Shown here piece after piece: positions 13,901 to 28,957 of a stretch of DNA of 64,000 nucleotides. The translations under genes were made by a program, and so were the position numbers. This DNA is from Apostichopus japonicus (Eukaryota > Echinodermata > Holothuroidea > Aspidochirotida > Stichopodidae). Where the stretch lies: the NCBI RefSeq assembly GCF_037975245.1, contig NC_092564.1, positions 28,132,984 through 28,196,983 of the forward strand. The letters run 5' to 3'. Every line of letters begins with the position of its first letter. Position 1 is the stretch's first letter. The notes beneath the pieces were generated by a model. That model ran no database searches. It worked only from the letters and a program-made list of their open reading frames with translations, and had not been told where the DNA came from.

Positions 13901-16900
13901 GGGTGTGCGTTAAGGGAGGGTCTCTTCATTACATATATCATTGGTGGATGCTTCCTTCTATCAAAGCTCCCACTGGCCACCACTGAGAAGGCTAACATAT
14001 CACACCTTGTGGAGGGGTGTGCGTTAAGGGGGGTCTCTTCATTACATATATCATTGGTGGATGCTTCCTTCTATCAAAGCTCCCACTGGCTACCACTGAG
14101 AAGGCTAACATATCACACCCTGTGGAGGGGTGTGCGTTAAGGGGGGTCTCTTCATTACATATATCATTGGTGGATGCTTCCTTCTATCAAAGCTCCCACT
14201 GGCTACCACTGAGAAGGCTAACATATCACACCCTGTGGAGGGGTGTGCATTAAGGGGGGTCTCTTCATTACATATATCATTGGTGGATGCTTCCTTCTAT
14301 CAAAGCTCCCACTGGCCACCACTGAGAAGGCTAACATATCACACCCTGTGGAGGGGTGTGCATTAAGGGGGGTCTCTTCATTACATATATCATTGGTGGA
14401 TGCTTCCTTCTATCAAAGCTCCCACTGGCCACCACTGAGAAGGCTAACATATCACACCCTGTGGAGGGGTGTGCATTAAGGGGGATCTCTTCATTACATA
14501 TATCATTGGTGGATGCTTCCTTCTATCAAAGCTCCCACTGGCCACCACTGAGAAGGCTAACATATCACACCATGTGGAGGGGTGTGTGTTAAGGGGGGTC
14601 TCTTCATTACATATATCATTGGTGGATGCTTCCTTCTATCAAAGCTCCCACTGGCTACCACTGAGAAGGCTAACATATCATACCCTGTGGAGGGGTGTGT
14701 GTTAAGGGGGGTCTCTTCATTACATATATCATTGGTGGATGCTTCCTTCTATCAAAGCTCCCACTGGCTACCACTGAGAAGGCTAACATATCATACCCTG
14801 TGGAGGGGTGTGTGTTAAGGGGGGTCTCTTCATTACATATATCATTGGTGGATGCTTCCTTCTATCAAAGCTCCCACTGGCCACCACTGAGAAGGCTAAC
14901 ATATCATACCCTGTGGAGGGGTGTGCATTAAGGGGGGGTCTCTTCATTACATATATCATTGGTGGATGCTTCCTTCTATCAAAGCTCCAACTGGCCACCA
15001 CTGAGAAGGCTAACATATCACACCCTGTGGAGGGGTGTGCATTAAGGGGGGTCTCTTCATTACATATATCATTGGTGGATGCTTCCTTCTATCAAAGCTC
15101 CCACTGGCTACCACTGAGAAGGCTAACATATCACACCCTGTGGAGGGGTGTGCATTAAGGGGGGGTCTCTTCATTACATATATCATTGGTGGATGCTTCC
15201 TTCTATCAAAGCTCCCACTGGCCACCACTGAGAAGGCTAACATATCACACCTTGTGGAGGCGTGTGCGTTAAGGGGGGTCTCTTCATTACATATATCATT
15301 GGTGGAAGCTTCCTTCTATCAAAGCTCCAACTGGCTACCACTGAGAAGGTTAACATATCACACCCTGTGGAGGGGTGTGCCTTAAGGGGGGTCCCTCCAT
15401 TACATATATCATTGGTGGATTCTTTCTACTATCAGAGTCCTCGCTGACCACCACAAAGAAGGCTTTAATATCACACCCTGTGGATGGGGATGTTAAGGGA
15501 GGGATGTTAAAGGAGATCCCTTCATTACATATATCATTGGTGAATCCTTCCTACTATCAAAGCACATACTGGCCACCACTAAGAAGGCTAACATTACACA
15601 CCCTTTGGGAAGGGGGGGGGGGGCTTCCTACTTTCACAGCATCGACCATTACTAGGGAGCCTGAAGGGTACTGCAACAAGCAATTGGGTCGCAGGGAGGA
15701 TGGGGGTGGGTTCCCTCTCACTCTTTGATGTTAGTAGCATAGGGTATAATCGGACAATGTATATTCTCAACACTTTTCCTGGATTGAAATAGAACTGTGA
15801 GGGGGTCTAACATGATGCAACCCTTATATATCCTACTAAATATAAAAAAGTAAAATAAAATTCATTCTACATCTTTCATGTCTCCCCAGAATAAAGAACA
15901 ACTCTATATTGGTTTCATGACAACAACCCATTTAAGTAACATAAATAGAAAACTGTCATTTTCTCGGGGTTCTGCAAAGATTGCAAAAGCCATGAATTTG
16001 TCATGCCTTCCCGAATATAAGGATGAGCCTCTGCTGTTACTGATTTGCTTTGGGATTTATGGGGATAATATTTATAGTTTATGGAATACTTTCCAAAGTG
16101 CAAATAACCTATTCATGTGTACACTGTCTCTTTTCTCTTCAGACAATGTATTTTACAGTTATATCATAGAACACAAATAGGACAATAAGTCATGAGCCTG
16201 GTTTACTTCCTTCGTTTCAAATACTTAAAAACCCAAAGAAAATCACCAATTCATGTCACTTTTCAGCAAGACAGATTTCTGCCTATTTTGGGGTACCAGA
16301 CAGAATCACTCTTGTAATAGATATTTATAGAGTTGCATGTGGGCATTAAGCCATGTGTGATATTTTCAGCTGTGATTTAACAATGTTGCTTTTATCTTTT
16401 ATTTAAAAACTGGATACTCCAGGCATATCACGACCACCACTGGTAAAAAAGAAAGTAAAAAAAATATATAAATAAAAGACAAATTTTTAAAAATTAAAAA
16501 AACCAACTCAGCTTATTCATTTGTTAACACTTTGTTTCTGATAGAAGTGTAAACTATGTTTACCTGATTTTCTTTCTCTTGGCATCACCACAGGCAAACA
16601 ATTATAGGACATTCTGGGACATTTGAGAGTGGATTGATATGTTAAAGATGGCGACCAGGGACCTCTTTTGTTTAATTGACAGTTCTAATGTATCAAACAC
16701 GGAAAGCTGAGACTGTAGAATAACCAAACATGTCCTGCTTGTGCTAACATTGTCTACAGTATGATGGAATGCACATGTTTGCCAAACAAAACAGACAGGT
16801 TGTCACCCGAAGCAGTTTTAAAGGACACTGCAGTTAAAATCACTGAACAAAAATTGTTTTCAATTTGAGATCAACTCCAGATTTGTCTCTTGTCAGAACC

Positions 16901-19900
16901 ATTATACGTTTATGCACCGTATAGTATCCATAGACAACAACATCCTAGCGAGAGGACAACAGTTAAAGTACCAGACTTTCACCTTTGACCTTAGCCCAAG
17001 CTGTCAGAGAAATGTTCACTAGAAGGTTTAGAACTTGTTTAGAACTTGGAGAAATAGTCCAAATCTTGGTGACTGGTAAAGTACAACAGAGTAGGTTGAA
17101 GTAACAGGTCATGCAGTCACTGCATTAAGATGAAAGAGGTCGAAGGTTATATGATAATTACTCCTCAGTCTCTCTCTCTCCTGCAAATGATATGTAACTC
17201 ACTTCATCATTCATGTCGTGACCAACACCCCTCCCCCATCTCCCCTCCTGCCCCAAATCTGCCCCTTCCCCACCCCAGGTGATGCCAATGTATATAAGTA
17301 AGCCTCGTGTCAGAGGTTAGAGAAGTGTCTAGGGTTCACCAACACCCCCCTCCCTCCCTCCCTCCTTCCCCAAATCTCTCCCCTTCCCCACCCCAGGTGA
17401 TGCCAATGTGTATAAGTAAGCCTCATGTCAGAGGTTAGAGAAGTGTCTAGGGTTCACCAACACCCCCCTCCCTCCCTCCCTCCTTCCCCAAATCTCTCCC
17501 CTTCCCCACCCCAGGTGATGCCAATGTGTATAAGTAAGCCTCATCTTAAAGGTTAGAGAAGTGTCTAGGGTTCACATAGAGGATCCTCAGAAAGAGAGCT
17601 TTTGAAGCCAGTTCCGATGTGAGTTGCTTGTCGGCATCTGTTGCCATGTATTTCAGCTCATTGTAAGGCTCCATTGGTACTTTTGATGTTTGACCATGGC
17701 CAACTGATTACATTGGTTGTGTGGATAAACCATTAAATTAATATCATAATAGTATCACATCCCCCAAAGGTCTCTCGCACTTTCTGCAACTAAATTCCTA
17801 AATTCCTTATTCAGTAGCAGACGAGTGACATTTACTTTGTCAACTTTTGTCTTGTCCCTCTGTATGGACATGGAAAGTGCAGCAGAAATGACACTTGAGC
17901 TGATAATACTTGAGGCTTAATTTTAACGAACAAAGGGAATATTTCAGTGGCAGACAGAATGTCAATTCTATGAAGGGTACGCTGCCCTCATCTCCATATT
18001 AGGTTCCAACTCTACATGTGATTATTGCCCCATCAGGTTTTTACTCATTTCTCACAAGTAATACGTCATCTGTGTTTTTATTGGAAACTATCACGTACCA
18101 ACATTTTCAACTCAAAATTGCAACGATACAATTTTCAACTCCACCGCAATGACGACAATGTGAACTCTCTTCCTCTCTGGGAAAAGTATGCCATGTGGGG
18201 GTGACGACTGTCATTTTTGTCGAATAATGTAGCAAAAATTTGGGCAAAATGCTCAAACGAAACCAACCCTGCCTCAAAGTAATTTTCTGCTTTGCCTTTC
18301 AGAACAGGTATTTTACTCACCAGTACAGCAGGGCATATAGCCGTGGGTGGAAGAATATGATCCCTGAACTTGCCCATGTTACACTCCGGTTTCACATTAG
18401 TTGCACATTTATTATGGAGCTGTAAATACAAAAAGGAAAAAAGAGCATTCGAATGTGACATAGTTTATAAATCTTGATCCCCTAGGCATGGAGACAGACC
18501 TCACAGCTCTGTAAATAGTTGTGGAAGTAGTATTTAATCATGAAATATGTGTTAAAGTAAGAAATTCCAAGACAAGGTTATTTTGCAGAGGTAATGTCTG
18601 AATAATATAGACTCTATATTCTTAACTGAATTCATCATGGTTAGGCTTCTCATAGGATATTAAGGGACATTGAAAGGATATAGATTTAATATCCTAAACT
18701 GAAATTCATCATGGTTAGGCTTCACATCAGATATTAAGGGACATTGAAAGGATATAGATTTAATATCCTTAACTGAATCCATCATGGTTAGGCTTCACAT
18801 CAGATATTAAGGGACATTAAAAGGATATAGATTTAATATCCTTAACTGAATCCATCATGGTTAGGCTTCACATCAGATATTAAGGGACATTGAAAGGATA
18901 TAGATTTAATATCCTTAACTGAATCCATCATGGTTAAGCTTCCCATCAGATATTAAGGGACATTGAAAGGATATAGATTTAATACCCTTAACTGAAATCA
19001 TCATGGTTAGGCTGATTTTAAGATATTGAGGGATACTGACAGGATATAGACTTTATATCCTAAACTGAAATCATCATGGTTAGGCTTCTCATCAGATATT
19101 AAGGGACATTGAAAGGATATAAACTTTATATCCCTAAAGGAAATCATCATGGTTAGGCTTCTCATCAGATATTAATGGATACTGACAGGTTACAAACTAC
19201 ATTCTGGCAACACAATAATTACATTGTGAGATTCATGCATATGCATGAGATTGGTTAATCTTACCGTCATCTTGCACCATCTACAGCGTAGTCCCGTCAC
19301 ACTGTTATACGTCTTCACAGACTTCTTGCACCGATCGCATTTACCAGGACTGTTGCCTTCAACCCAGTGATGGTTCATAACCTGGTGATATGAAAAATAT
19401 CTAGCAAATTACACCACCAATAACTAACAGATTATGAGCCTGTTATCTAGGCACATTGCCATGATATTGAAAATTGAGTCGATGAGGACCTCACCCAGAA
19501 TGTGCGATTGTGTGACTGTGTATACATAGCAATGTGAACTGTGACTGCAGTCAAATAGCAGAGGCTGGTGAAACCACACCAAATGGAGGGTGAAGGTTGA
19601 AGAAGGGGGGTGGGAGAGGGGTGTTGAAGGAAAGAGGAAAGGAATCATCTATTCAGTTAACATTTCTATGCGTCATCACTGAGGTTTTGTTTTGTGTAAA
19701 CCATTTCATTCTTTGTATGATTTAACCTACAATATTTAATTGAGAATGACAGTATTGTTTCAATAACAATCTTGTTTTGGAAGTAAGTCACTTCAAGTGA
19801 TCCAGAATCAATAATTATAATCATAATCATAAATGTGCCTAATTACAAAACAATTTGGTGCTATTAAGGGAATATCCAAACTATACTTTAACAGACAGAA

Positions 19901-22207
19901 TAAAAATACAAAAATTTTATAAAATACCATGCAGATGAACAGAATAATCCCTTACATGGCAAAATTATTATCAAGGCAAGGTAATCTTCCAAAACAGGGT
20001 TTAATAATAAATGCAGATTAACTGAAGGTTACGGAAAAAGGGGTGAAGAAAAGGAAAGGAATAGGGGTATACAAATGGTTTACAAGTGCAAGAACGATGA
20101 GGGGGGGGGGGGGGGAACTGGAATACAGAATAAAAAAAAATATAGTAAAATGCAGGGCTGGAAAACCTTGGAAATCCAGCCTGGCTGAAGAAAAAAATTG
20201 TTTTGCCCCCCGAAAAGGGGTTCCATCTCTTGTTTTCGCCGGGGCTTTAAGGCGGGCCCCTGGACCCTACACCAAATTCCTTGCACTCTTATAGAATAAA
20301 ATACATTAAGGAAACTTATAATCAAGTAGAATCAAATCGTCATCAAAACTTCATTTCAATCTGTTTGAACCTTTCCCGCTTCCCTCTAAAAATTTTATTG
20401 CAAACAGAACATTTGTCTTTTTGTATCTATCTTAATATAGTAATATGTGAGATGAAACATGCTGAATAAAAAAACGAAAGAAAATAATTAAACTCATAAA
20501 CAGTATAACGAAGAAAACAGGCAGCTGGGGAAGTCGATCCTGCCCCACCCCTACCACCACACCACCTCCACACCACCCCCACCCGCCTTCCCAACTTCTT
20601 TCTTCTTCTCTTCTGAAGATTAGGTATCAGCCATCTGTCTTCTCTGTGGATGATTCTGAGCAGAGACATTCAAAACATTCACAAAGCACAAAAGTGGTTT
20701 CCCTTGGCTTATACAGTTGGCTATTAAAGAGTGAAGCAATGCCCAGGTACAGAAATATGAGTGCCAACAACTTAGGAGATACATTCAAAATTACAAAGAG
20801 GGGGAAAGGAAATCCATCATCCACCACCACAAAAAAAAAGAAATAAAAGGAAAGTCATGACAGAAGGAACAGCATGCAAGTTGACTTTGTAATCTTTTAA
20901 AGGAATGGAATCAAACTGACTATAAACTAGTTTGGAAATATAACCAATATCTCTGATTATTCTTACAACAAATCTAACAAAATATTGCTCGTTTCGAAGA
21001 AGCACACAATTAAGGTCCACAGACGATGTTTCACTGTTTTTACGAGTAGAGAGTTCTAACAGTGACATCATTAAGTTCCACGAGACAATAATTCCCAACA
21101 TTTTTCGGTTGTTCTTCTCTTTCTGCGACACAAACAAATCAAGTTATCGGACTTATTCCTACAAAATGCTAAGCTGTCTCACATCAGTTTAGTATTAACT
21201 TACAATTGCATTCATGCATAAAGTCAAGATAATCTCAATATATTGTTACTTTGGGCAATAAATACAGATATTACCCACGCTGTCTTAATCCATTCAGTCT
21301 GATCTCTGAACATTACAGAGGCATGCAGGGTTCTCTCGAACAATCCTAGTCGCCATCCGTAGTTCCTAAAATCTTTCTTACACCACTTGTAGCCGTCTAA
21401 TCTAAATACTTATGCTAAATCCAGTGACGTAGATTGACACAAGAAACCGTGACACACTTCTCCAGGAGAGCGCATGAGGTCTGTCACGTAATCACATCAA
21501 AACCTAACGTAATCACTCTGCCATCCTACCGTGGTATCCATCGCAAAGTTTGCATGATATGTGGCAGTTATGTCATGCAGAAATAAATAGTATTAATATA
21601 TATATGAATGTATATCACCACTGACAGCCACCCTTCACCCGATTGCAACCCACTGATCAATCAGTCTATCTTTAATATCCCTGTATATACTGCAGAGTAC
21701 CATATAACAAGTTTACAATGAAATGCTGGGTTTATATTGCAAGTAAATATCTTCATGAATCTGTAAACCATTTTTCACAAATATCAAGTCTGCCTTACAG
21801 TGTTACCAACAATTATTTTAACAACTACCATTAAGTCAAGAAAATTAAATATATTATGTAAAAAAGCACCGTTCTCTATGAGTGAAAAAAATTTAAATAT
21901 CAAAAATCTACAAACATATTTCACTTCCATGATGCTTGTTAAATTATTTTATATTGTTTTTATTCTGAAGTACCGTAACCTATGAGAGCTAAAAATGGAG
22001 GTCATTTTAATATGCGCCACCATTTCTTATCACATTTTAATCTAATGAAATCATTAATTACTTTCAAGTATTTTGGTATTAACCATTCAAGTTGTACCTT
22101 CAACAGTGCACAATTCAAATAGATTTTTAAGAAAACAGTTCTAAAGCAATAAAAGTATAACAATTTTACAAAAAATAATAATAATATGAATCAGAAAAAA
22201 GAGATGC

Positions 22208-22256
<49 letters not shown>

Positions 22257-25200
22257 ATATTCCTTTTTCTATAAACATATATACACAAATAATACTCAAA
22301 CACAGAGGGCTCACTAATTCTACTACCCATAGAGGACTGTACCATGCGGAAGACTTGACAAACCCCTGCCACAACAGCTAGGTTGAACTTGAATTCAAAG
22401 ATAAATATCAACTAATGAAAGAAGTTAGGCACATATTCAACATAAATGAATCCAACCACACACACAAAAAATCCAGAAAACCAACAGGCTTGCAGGTGCA
22501 CAAGAGGAAAATGGGGTGGAGAAAATGGGAGGAACATTCTAGCAGCCTCTCAAGAGATAATACAGAAAGAGGGGGGAGCAGAACGTCACAAAATTAAAGA
22601 TGATGTCAGTGCAGATGCACTTTTAATAAAATATCAAGTGGCTGTCCTTTCATCTTGAAGACAAAACTGATTTTATCCCTTTATATACTTCTCTTTGATA
22701 CAATCATTACCCAAACTTTCTTCTCTCCCATCCCCACAAAAAAATCTTCTCCCCCCCCCTTTCTTTTGCCTGTGACATTAATTATAACTCCAAAGTACAT
22801 ATGCTGCAGGCCTCTGCTACAAAATTTCATGGTTAATTAATGTTTGAGTATAACTATGCCAAACCTCCTAATGCAAGGTCAAATGTTTTTTTGCCAGCTT
22901 TAAGTATTTTACAACTTCAACGGGGCCTCCGGATATAGGAATAGAAACCATCATGTTGGGTCTACCAGATTTGCTCCAATTTATTATCTGATTATAATAA
23001 CACAGCTTATCAATTATTTTACCAATTTCACTCCAAATTATTATATTTTTAAAATTTCAATCACTCTTTGGATGCGCTTGAATTTGACTAAAAATACAAT
23101 TGTCCAGATAATAGGTATTAATCTAATGGAACTGTTAATTGCTTGCTAATTACCAGCTAATTGGTGAAGGAGAAAGAAACAGAAAGAAGAAGAGAAAGAA
23201 GACAGCAATAACTGGTGCATTTTGATGAAATGACTGCCGTCTATCTCTGTGAGATATTTATAAAGTCCTGTAACTTTCTATGATAGCTATAGCAATGTGG
23301 CATTTCACTGGTATCTAACACATACTATACAGCAAATTGCCCCTCCCCCCACCCCACCCCTCTCCAAACTAAACCCAGACAGATGACCTTACAGAAATAT
23401 GCTACCACCGATGGACATGAACTTTAATTCTGTGACATATTCCACCACATAGTAATAATAACAATCATAGAAAAATAACAAAACGTGCAACATATAACCA
23501 CTCAAGGGGGGTAGTGGGTGGGGGGAGGGTGGGCAGAAAGATGGAAATGTAATACGTACCGGTACCTCACCCCACAATTCAGCCTCCTTTTTCGATAAGC
23601 TTTGCTGGGGTTACAAAAAGGATGAATTTTCAGCTAACTTTTCAAATTTGGTTTGACTATTGATACGTGGGTAAATGTACCCAAGGTGACTTCATTCACC
23701 AACTCACTCTGTTGGTGTATTAATAGTGTACTTACACAGGTAACCAAACACAACCTGACTAAAGAATGGTAACCGCAAGAGGCTCACACTCTTTGTTAGA
23801 ATCAACCAGAGCAGTGGTTGACGTCAAAGAAAAATTACCACAAATCCATTGAATTTTCATGAAAAGGGAATTTGGCTCATGCACTGATGAACACAGACCA
23901 CAGTGAAAAGAGTCTTTGACATGCCCCAGGATGAGTTGATTATATGATTACCATAATTTCATATATTGTTTTTAATTCTATATCATATTGTAATCAATCT
24001 ATTCACTACTTGGATATTTCTTTAAGACAAGGCTGAATCCCCAAATATAAGCATTTTTTTCTAATTGCGGTCAAAAAGTTGCTGCCGTCAGCCTTGGTGA
24101 TGACAATAGAACACAAATACTTCTACAGAGATTGTGTAAAGCATGATTCTGCACATCTCTTTGTGTTCTTTTCCAAAAGTGCGAGAAAGAAAAAAAATTG
24201 GCTAAATATGACTTAAAAATAACAATGAGGTAATATATTGCAATATCATTCTCCTGTAGAGAATACCTCTACCTATGAAAAAAATTCACTATAAAGTTAG
24301 TAAAAAGCAGAGGAAGAGAAACCAATGCCAACAGTCTATGATGCCCCTCCCCCCTCCCCCACCCCTCCCCACAAAACTAGTGCTGTGCCTTGCAAAAGTT
24401 GACACTGTGACACAAAATGCCACATTCACTATTTGTTTGTGGCACTGATGCCATTTTCAATCTATCCAATCAAACTTTCAAAGCTTGGATATTGTTCAAG
24501 AACAAAGGTATCATTAACTCTCATCTGCAAGATCGTTAGACATCGCTACATGTCATGAGAACATACACCAATATTCTCATCGATTGAAGTTTCAAGCACC
24601 CTAGCTCCAACATGCTCATTATTTTTACTTGTATGTGCCAAATAGGTAGCCAATGGATACAGCATATACTATGTCCCTTGGTCAGTGAGTCCAATGTTTG
24701 GTCCAATTTGCAAAATGGCAACAAATTCATTTACATTTTATGCATTTAAACATGTAATGTTTCAAAACAGAAGCTGTCTTGAAAGTATTACTTGGTGAAA
24801 GCAGGTGAAGAAATTTCATGTTCTTACAAATATTAATCTACTAGTATTAAGTTTGTCCGGAAAAAAAGCATTCTCTTGACCAACAAAAATTTATGCTGAT
24901 AATGATCTGAATGTCCAAATTATAAGTGGAAAGGAAAAGCTAATTGTCTTAAACAAGCTTTAAGCAAACTGTCTGAAATACCTGAAAATATTTCATAAAA
25001 TTTATGCAATAATAATCATAACAATAGTAATAATCATAGTAATAATAACAACAACAATAATAATATATAGTTAAGGATGTAATTATTATCATGAAATAGA
25101 ATTCTTATTAATTTATTAATTGGTTAAAATCATTGAATAGTATTATTGATCGGTAGAGACGCCATATATAAAAGCATTCCTGGTGGAAATATCAAGTAAC

Positions 25201-28200
25201 GATCCATTGATGCTACTTTTTCAGACATATCACCATATGAACCACTTACAGGATAAAAGCAAACATAATCCTATCTCTTTAGAATGGTTCAAACCTTAAA
25301 CAGCAGGTGGGTTTATGACAGCATGTGGTGGGTGGGTTGATGGATTGTTTCTACAACCCATGGAATTCAACTCAAAAACTAGGTTGCACATCTGCCAAAG
25401 AGGTACCAACATGTGGCCTATAGGGGGGGGGGGATGGACGATGATGGTGTCGAGGGAGTTGGGTTGAAATCAAAGGAGGACTGGTTACATAATTATCGTT
25501 TTACAAGTTCATGAACTTATCCAACAAAGAGAATGATGTCTTCCAATTTGTCAAATTTAGATAATATATATATGAAATATATACTAATAGCCAAATCACT
25601 TTTAAAAAATATCCGACTAGATGAAAATTATTTTGTAAGGAGCACACTATCCAGGTACTATGGGGACAGCAGTAAGGTACAATGGAGGGTTGGAGTGGGG
25701 GGGGGGGGAGAGTCTGACCTTACAAAATGAACTGAAAACTACACTAAAACATTTGTCAACATGGGTACCACTTGCACTCCATCCAAAATAGCTTCATGAC
25801 ATTTTAAGTCGCTGAATTATCTCAGACCTCAAGTCAGTTACAAAAATATGAAGTTATATTCTAATAAATACTCAGTGATCTTGATCAGAAACTCCAGCTA
25901 GTATTTCTTCCTAATGACAGAGATTAGTGGTACAATTCCATCTTGCAGTTTTCTACTACTGACTCTTTTCTTCCTATGAGTACGAATTTGAGCTAGAACT
26001 TAAAACTGAAAATGTCTGTTTCCATAACCTCCTTGCATTGATAACACTGCAAAAGTTTCTTTCACATACACAGAACTTTTTAACCTTTTTTGCTCTCTCT
26101 TCCTCTCTCGCTCGTATTCTAAATAATAAAAGCATTATACTTACCAACTTGCTAAGAGATTTAGCTTCAGGCCTTTTGCAAACTAACAAGGTAGTCCTTA
26201 GTTTACAATCACACAGAATTCTTTAGGTCCCATACACACACACACTCACTGGTACTCCAAAGAGTTCCTCTGAGTAGTATAACACTACAGTCCATTCAAT
26301 AATAATAATAATAAGCAGGTTGTTCTAGTTGATTGAGCTCCTCCATTGGATCCCCTAATCCTATTGACCGATTCCTCTAAACTCTCTCTATCTCTCTTGC
26401 TCTTTCTGCCTGTACAGCTAAATCAGTCTACTCTCTCTGAATAAATTGATTCGTGTCTGCCCTTATCAAGGTAAATAGACTAAACGGTGGTAAATAGAGA
26501 GGACCTTCATCGTATCATGACGTGAGCCTAAACAGTGTGGTCTCAGACGTACAACTTTCACCTGTGTTTTCTGAGGTGTGAAAGATATGACGTAAATGCG
26601 TAACCGCCGGCGATGGCAGAGTAACACCATTGTGGCATTGCGACACTGCTTATCACTCGGGGGAGGACGAACCGTTCCGGAGTGATCAGTCACGGTATAC
26701 GTCACCTCACAAACCAAAAAAAGAGACAGTTCGAAAACAACAAAACATGTCCCTCTGTTTTCAGTTCAAGCCCACAAAAGGATAGCAAACACTACGACTA
26801 CTAATAAGGATAAACAAACACACTTACCTCATCTTTTTTTCTTTTTTTTATCAAAATACCAAATAATCCTACTCTTGTTGAAGTTAGTTGATTCATTTGA
26901 TTAAAGCTAGAGCAAACATCAGCAGCCGGAAATCTATCTCACACCAAAAACAGGACGTCACGAGAAAATATTCGAGGGATGAATAATTGCTGTTTTTCAG
27001 GACGATCTAATAGAGATGTGTTACTGACGTTACTCTACGATCTATTCCAGAGGATAAAAAATTGTAGTAACTTTGACGTCATTGTTAAATTGCGTCCTTC
27101 CCACCAGCGATTGATATGACTTTTTGGCACAACAGAAAGAAAAAAAACAAGTTGTTTTGAAGGATTGATAGCTGAAACAATAACAACAACAACGATAAAA
27201 AAAGAAAAGAAAAAAGATAGAGCGAAGTCTAAGCCAGCTGAACAAAATGCTGAATGCTAGATAGACAAACACTGTGGCAGAGTTCTCAACAAAGCAGTGT
27301 ATTATAGTTTGTTTGGAATATGGTGGAGGTTCGGGGGGGGGGCAGGGGGGAGAGAGGAGTTGCTATTTGTCGATAAGGGGAACCACACCTTCAAAAACTG
27401 TTTTAAAATGAGAGCACTCAAGAATTCATAAGAGAGGGGTGGGATCCCCATCAAGGGGGAAGGGGAAATGTGACAGGCACTTCAAAGGCATCAAAGCGAT
27501 AGTAAAGAGGCAATTTGGGTACCAGTGAGGCTTTTAATAAGATATATTGCCAAGAATTGGTGAATCATTAAGAAAAGGACCATTTGGTTGATTCTTCAGG
27601 AAACTATTCAAAGACAAAGTTATATTTTTCAATGACCAGATTATTGTTTGTCATTTGCATGTAATAGACAGAAGAGTAAATGGTACCTACATTCCAACTA
27701 TCAAAAGTAACCTAAGCTGAATCCTATTTACTTAACTGTTAACAAGGTTTCCAGACTTAAACTCTTGCTGACCTCAAAAGACCTTTGACCTCCACCAACA
27801 AACACATTAGCAACCAAAAACTCACTAAAGGATATCTACATGCCGAGTATGAGATCCAAAAAAGCTGAACCAATTGACTTAGCTATTAAACTAAGTTTTC
27901 AGATTTGGACTTTTGCTGACTTCAAATGACCTTTCACCTTCGTCAATAATGATAGCAGACGGAGAACTCACCAGTATGAATTTCATACAAGCTGGACATG
28001 GTGGGTTTACCATGTTCATACGGCACAGCATCATACGTATACATACTGTACATACATTCACACTCACATACATACACATGCAGTTACCATTACATCAAGG
28101 AATCAAATCATATCAACGAGAACACTGGAGCAAAGAAACAACAAACAGTTGTTGTTGATACGCCACGACTTTGACCTCTCTTACTTTCAACCATAACGAG

Positions 28201-28915
28201 AGTAAAAACTTTCTCCTTTGCCCTGTTTTCTTGAATGCAATAAGACAAACAGAGACAGTTTTTGAGGCACATCATGTTGACATACTGTCATAGTCAGGAA
28301 TCTCCGTGCCAACGAAACATCTCAGAGACTCCCGTAGAATATCTCTACTTACGGACCTATCAGACGCAGACGCTCTGACGTCATTGCCAAACATAATCAA
28401 ACTAACCGTTCCTAAACCTTTCTCTACTTTTAACTGAAATGTCTCTGTTGTTTGCCTGCGAGGGAAAAGCAAAAACACGGACAAAACTCTGACAGGGCTT
28501 GCGAATACAAGATTGCTATCTCAAAACAGCCATCAGTGTTTTCCAGGAAATTGACGCAACTGCAAAAGGTCAGAGGACTGGCTTACATTTTTGTTTTTGT
28601 TTAGGGGGGTCTGGAATATGTAAAGATTCCCCTTCCTGTTTTTATTTTCATTTCAGACCGCTAAGTACAAGACATGACTCTAAATGACTCGAAATCTGAC
28701 ATTGACTTAGTTATGCCTTATTTTAGAAATTCCAGGTGCTGAATCCAAATTGAAAATGCTGAAGGGCAAAAATATTTTTTTCATGACAAAAAAAAATGGG
28801 TGAAAATATGCTTCAAAACTTCTGTTCAGCCATTATGAACTTACAAGATAGAAACATACAACCTTTCAGAAATTTTCAGGGGGCAATTTTTTTCTTGCCT
28901 CATATGTTGACTTTA

Positions 28916-28957
<42 letters not shown>

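Larger units (their letters stand above)
12244..18320. other. 6-kb linker intron holding two tandem arrays
   Basis: The intron before the 54-nt microexon contains the 113-bp array (about 13030-15600) and the 120-bp triplicate (17220-17570). Bases 15720-17200 between them show no repeat or coding feature that I can support; the ORFs there look random. Confidence 0.8.

Noticed and set aside
13111-15447. Many ORFs of 78-154 codons on plus ([14 protein letters not shown]) and minus strands
   Set aside because: They arise from the 113-bp array; the longer ones appear only where 114-bp units preserve the frame. Both strands are open, with no splice or homology evidence.
15878-16180. Plus-strand ORF of 100 codons
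   Set aside because: Composition is random-like and no motif or splice evidence was found.
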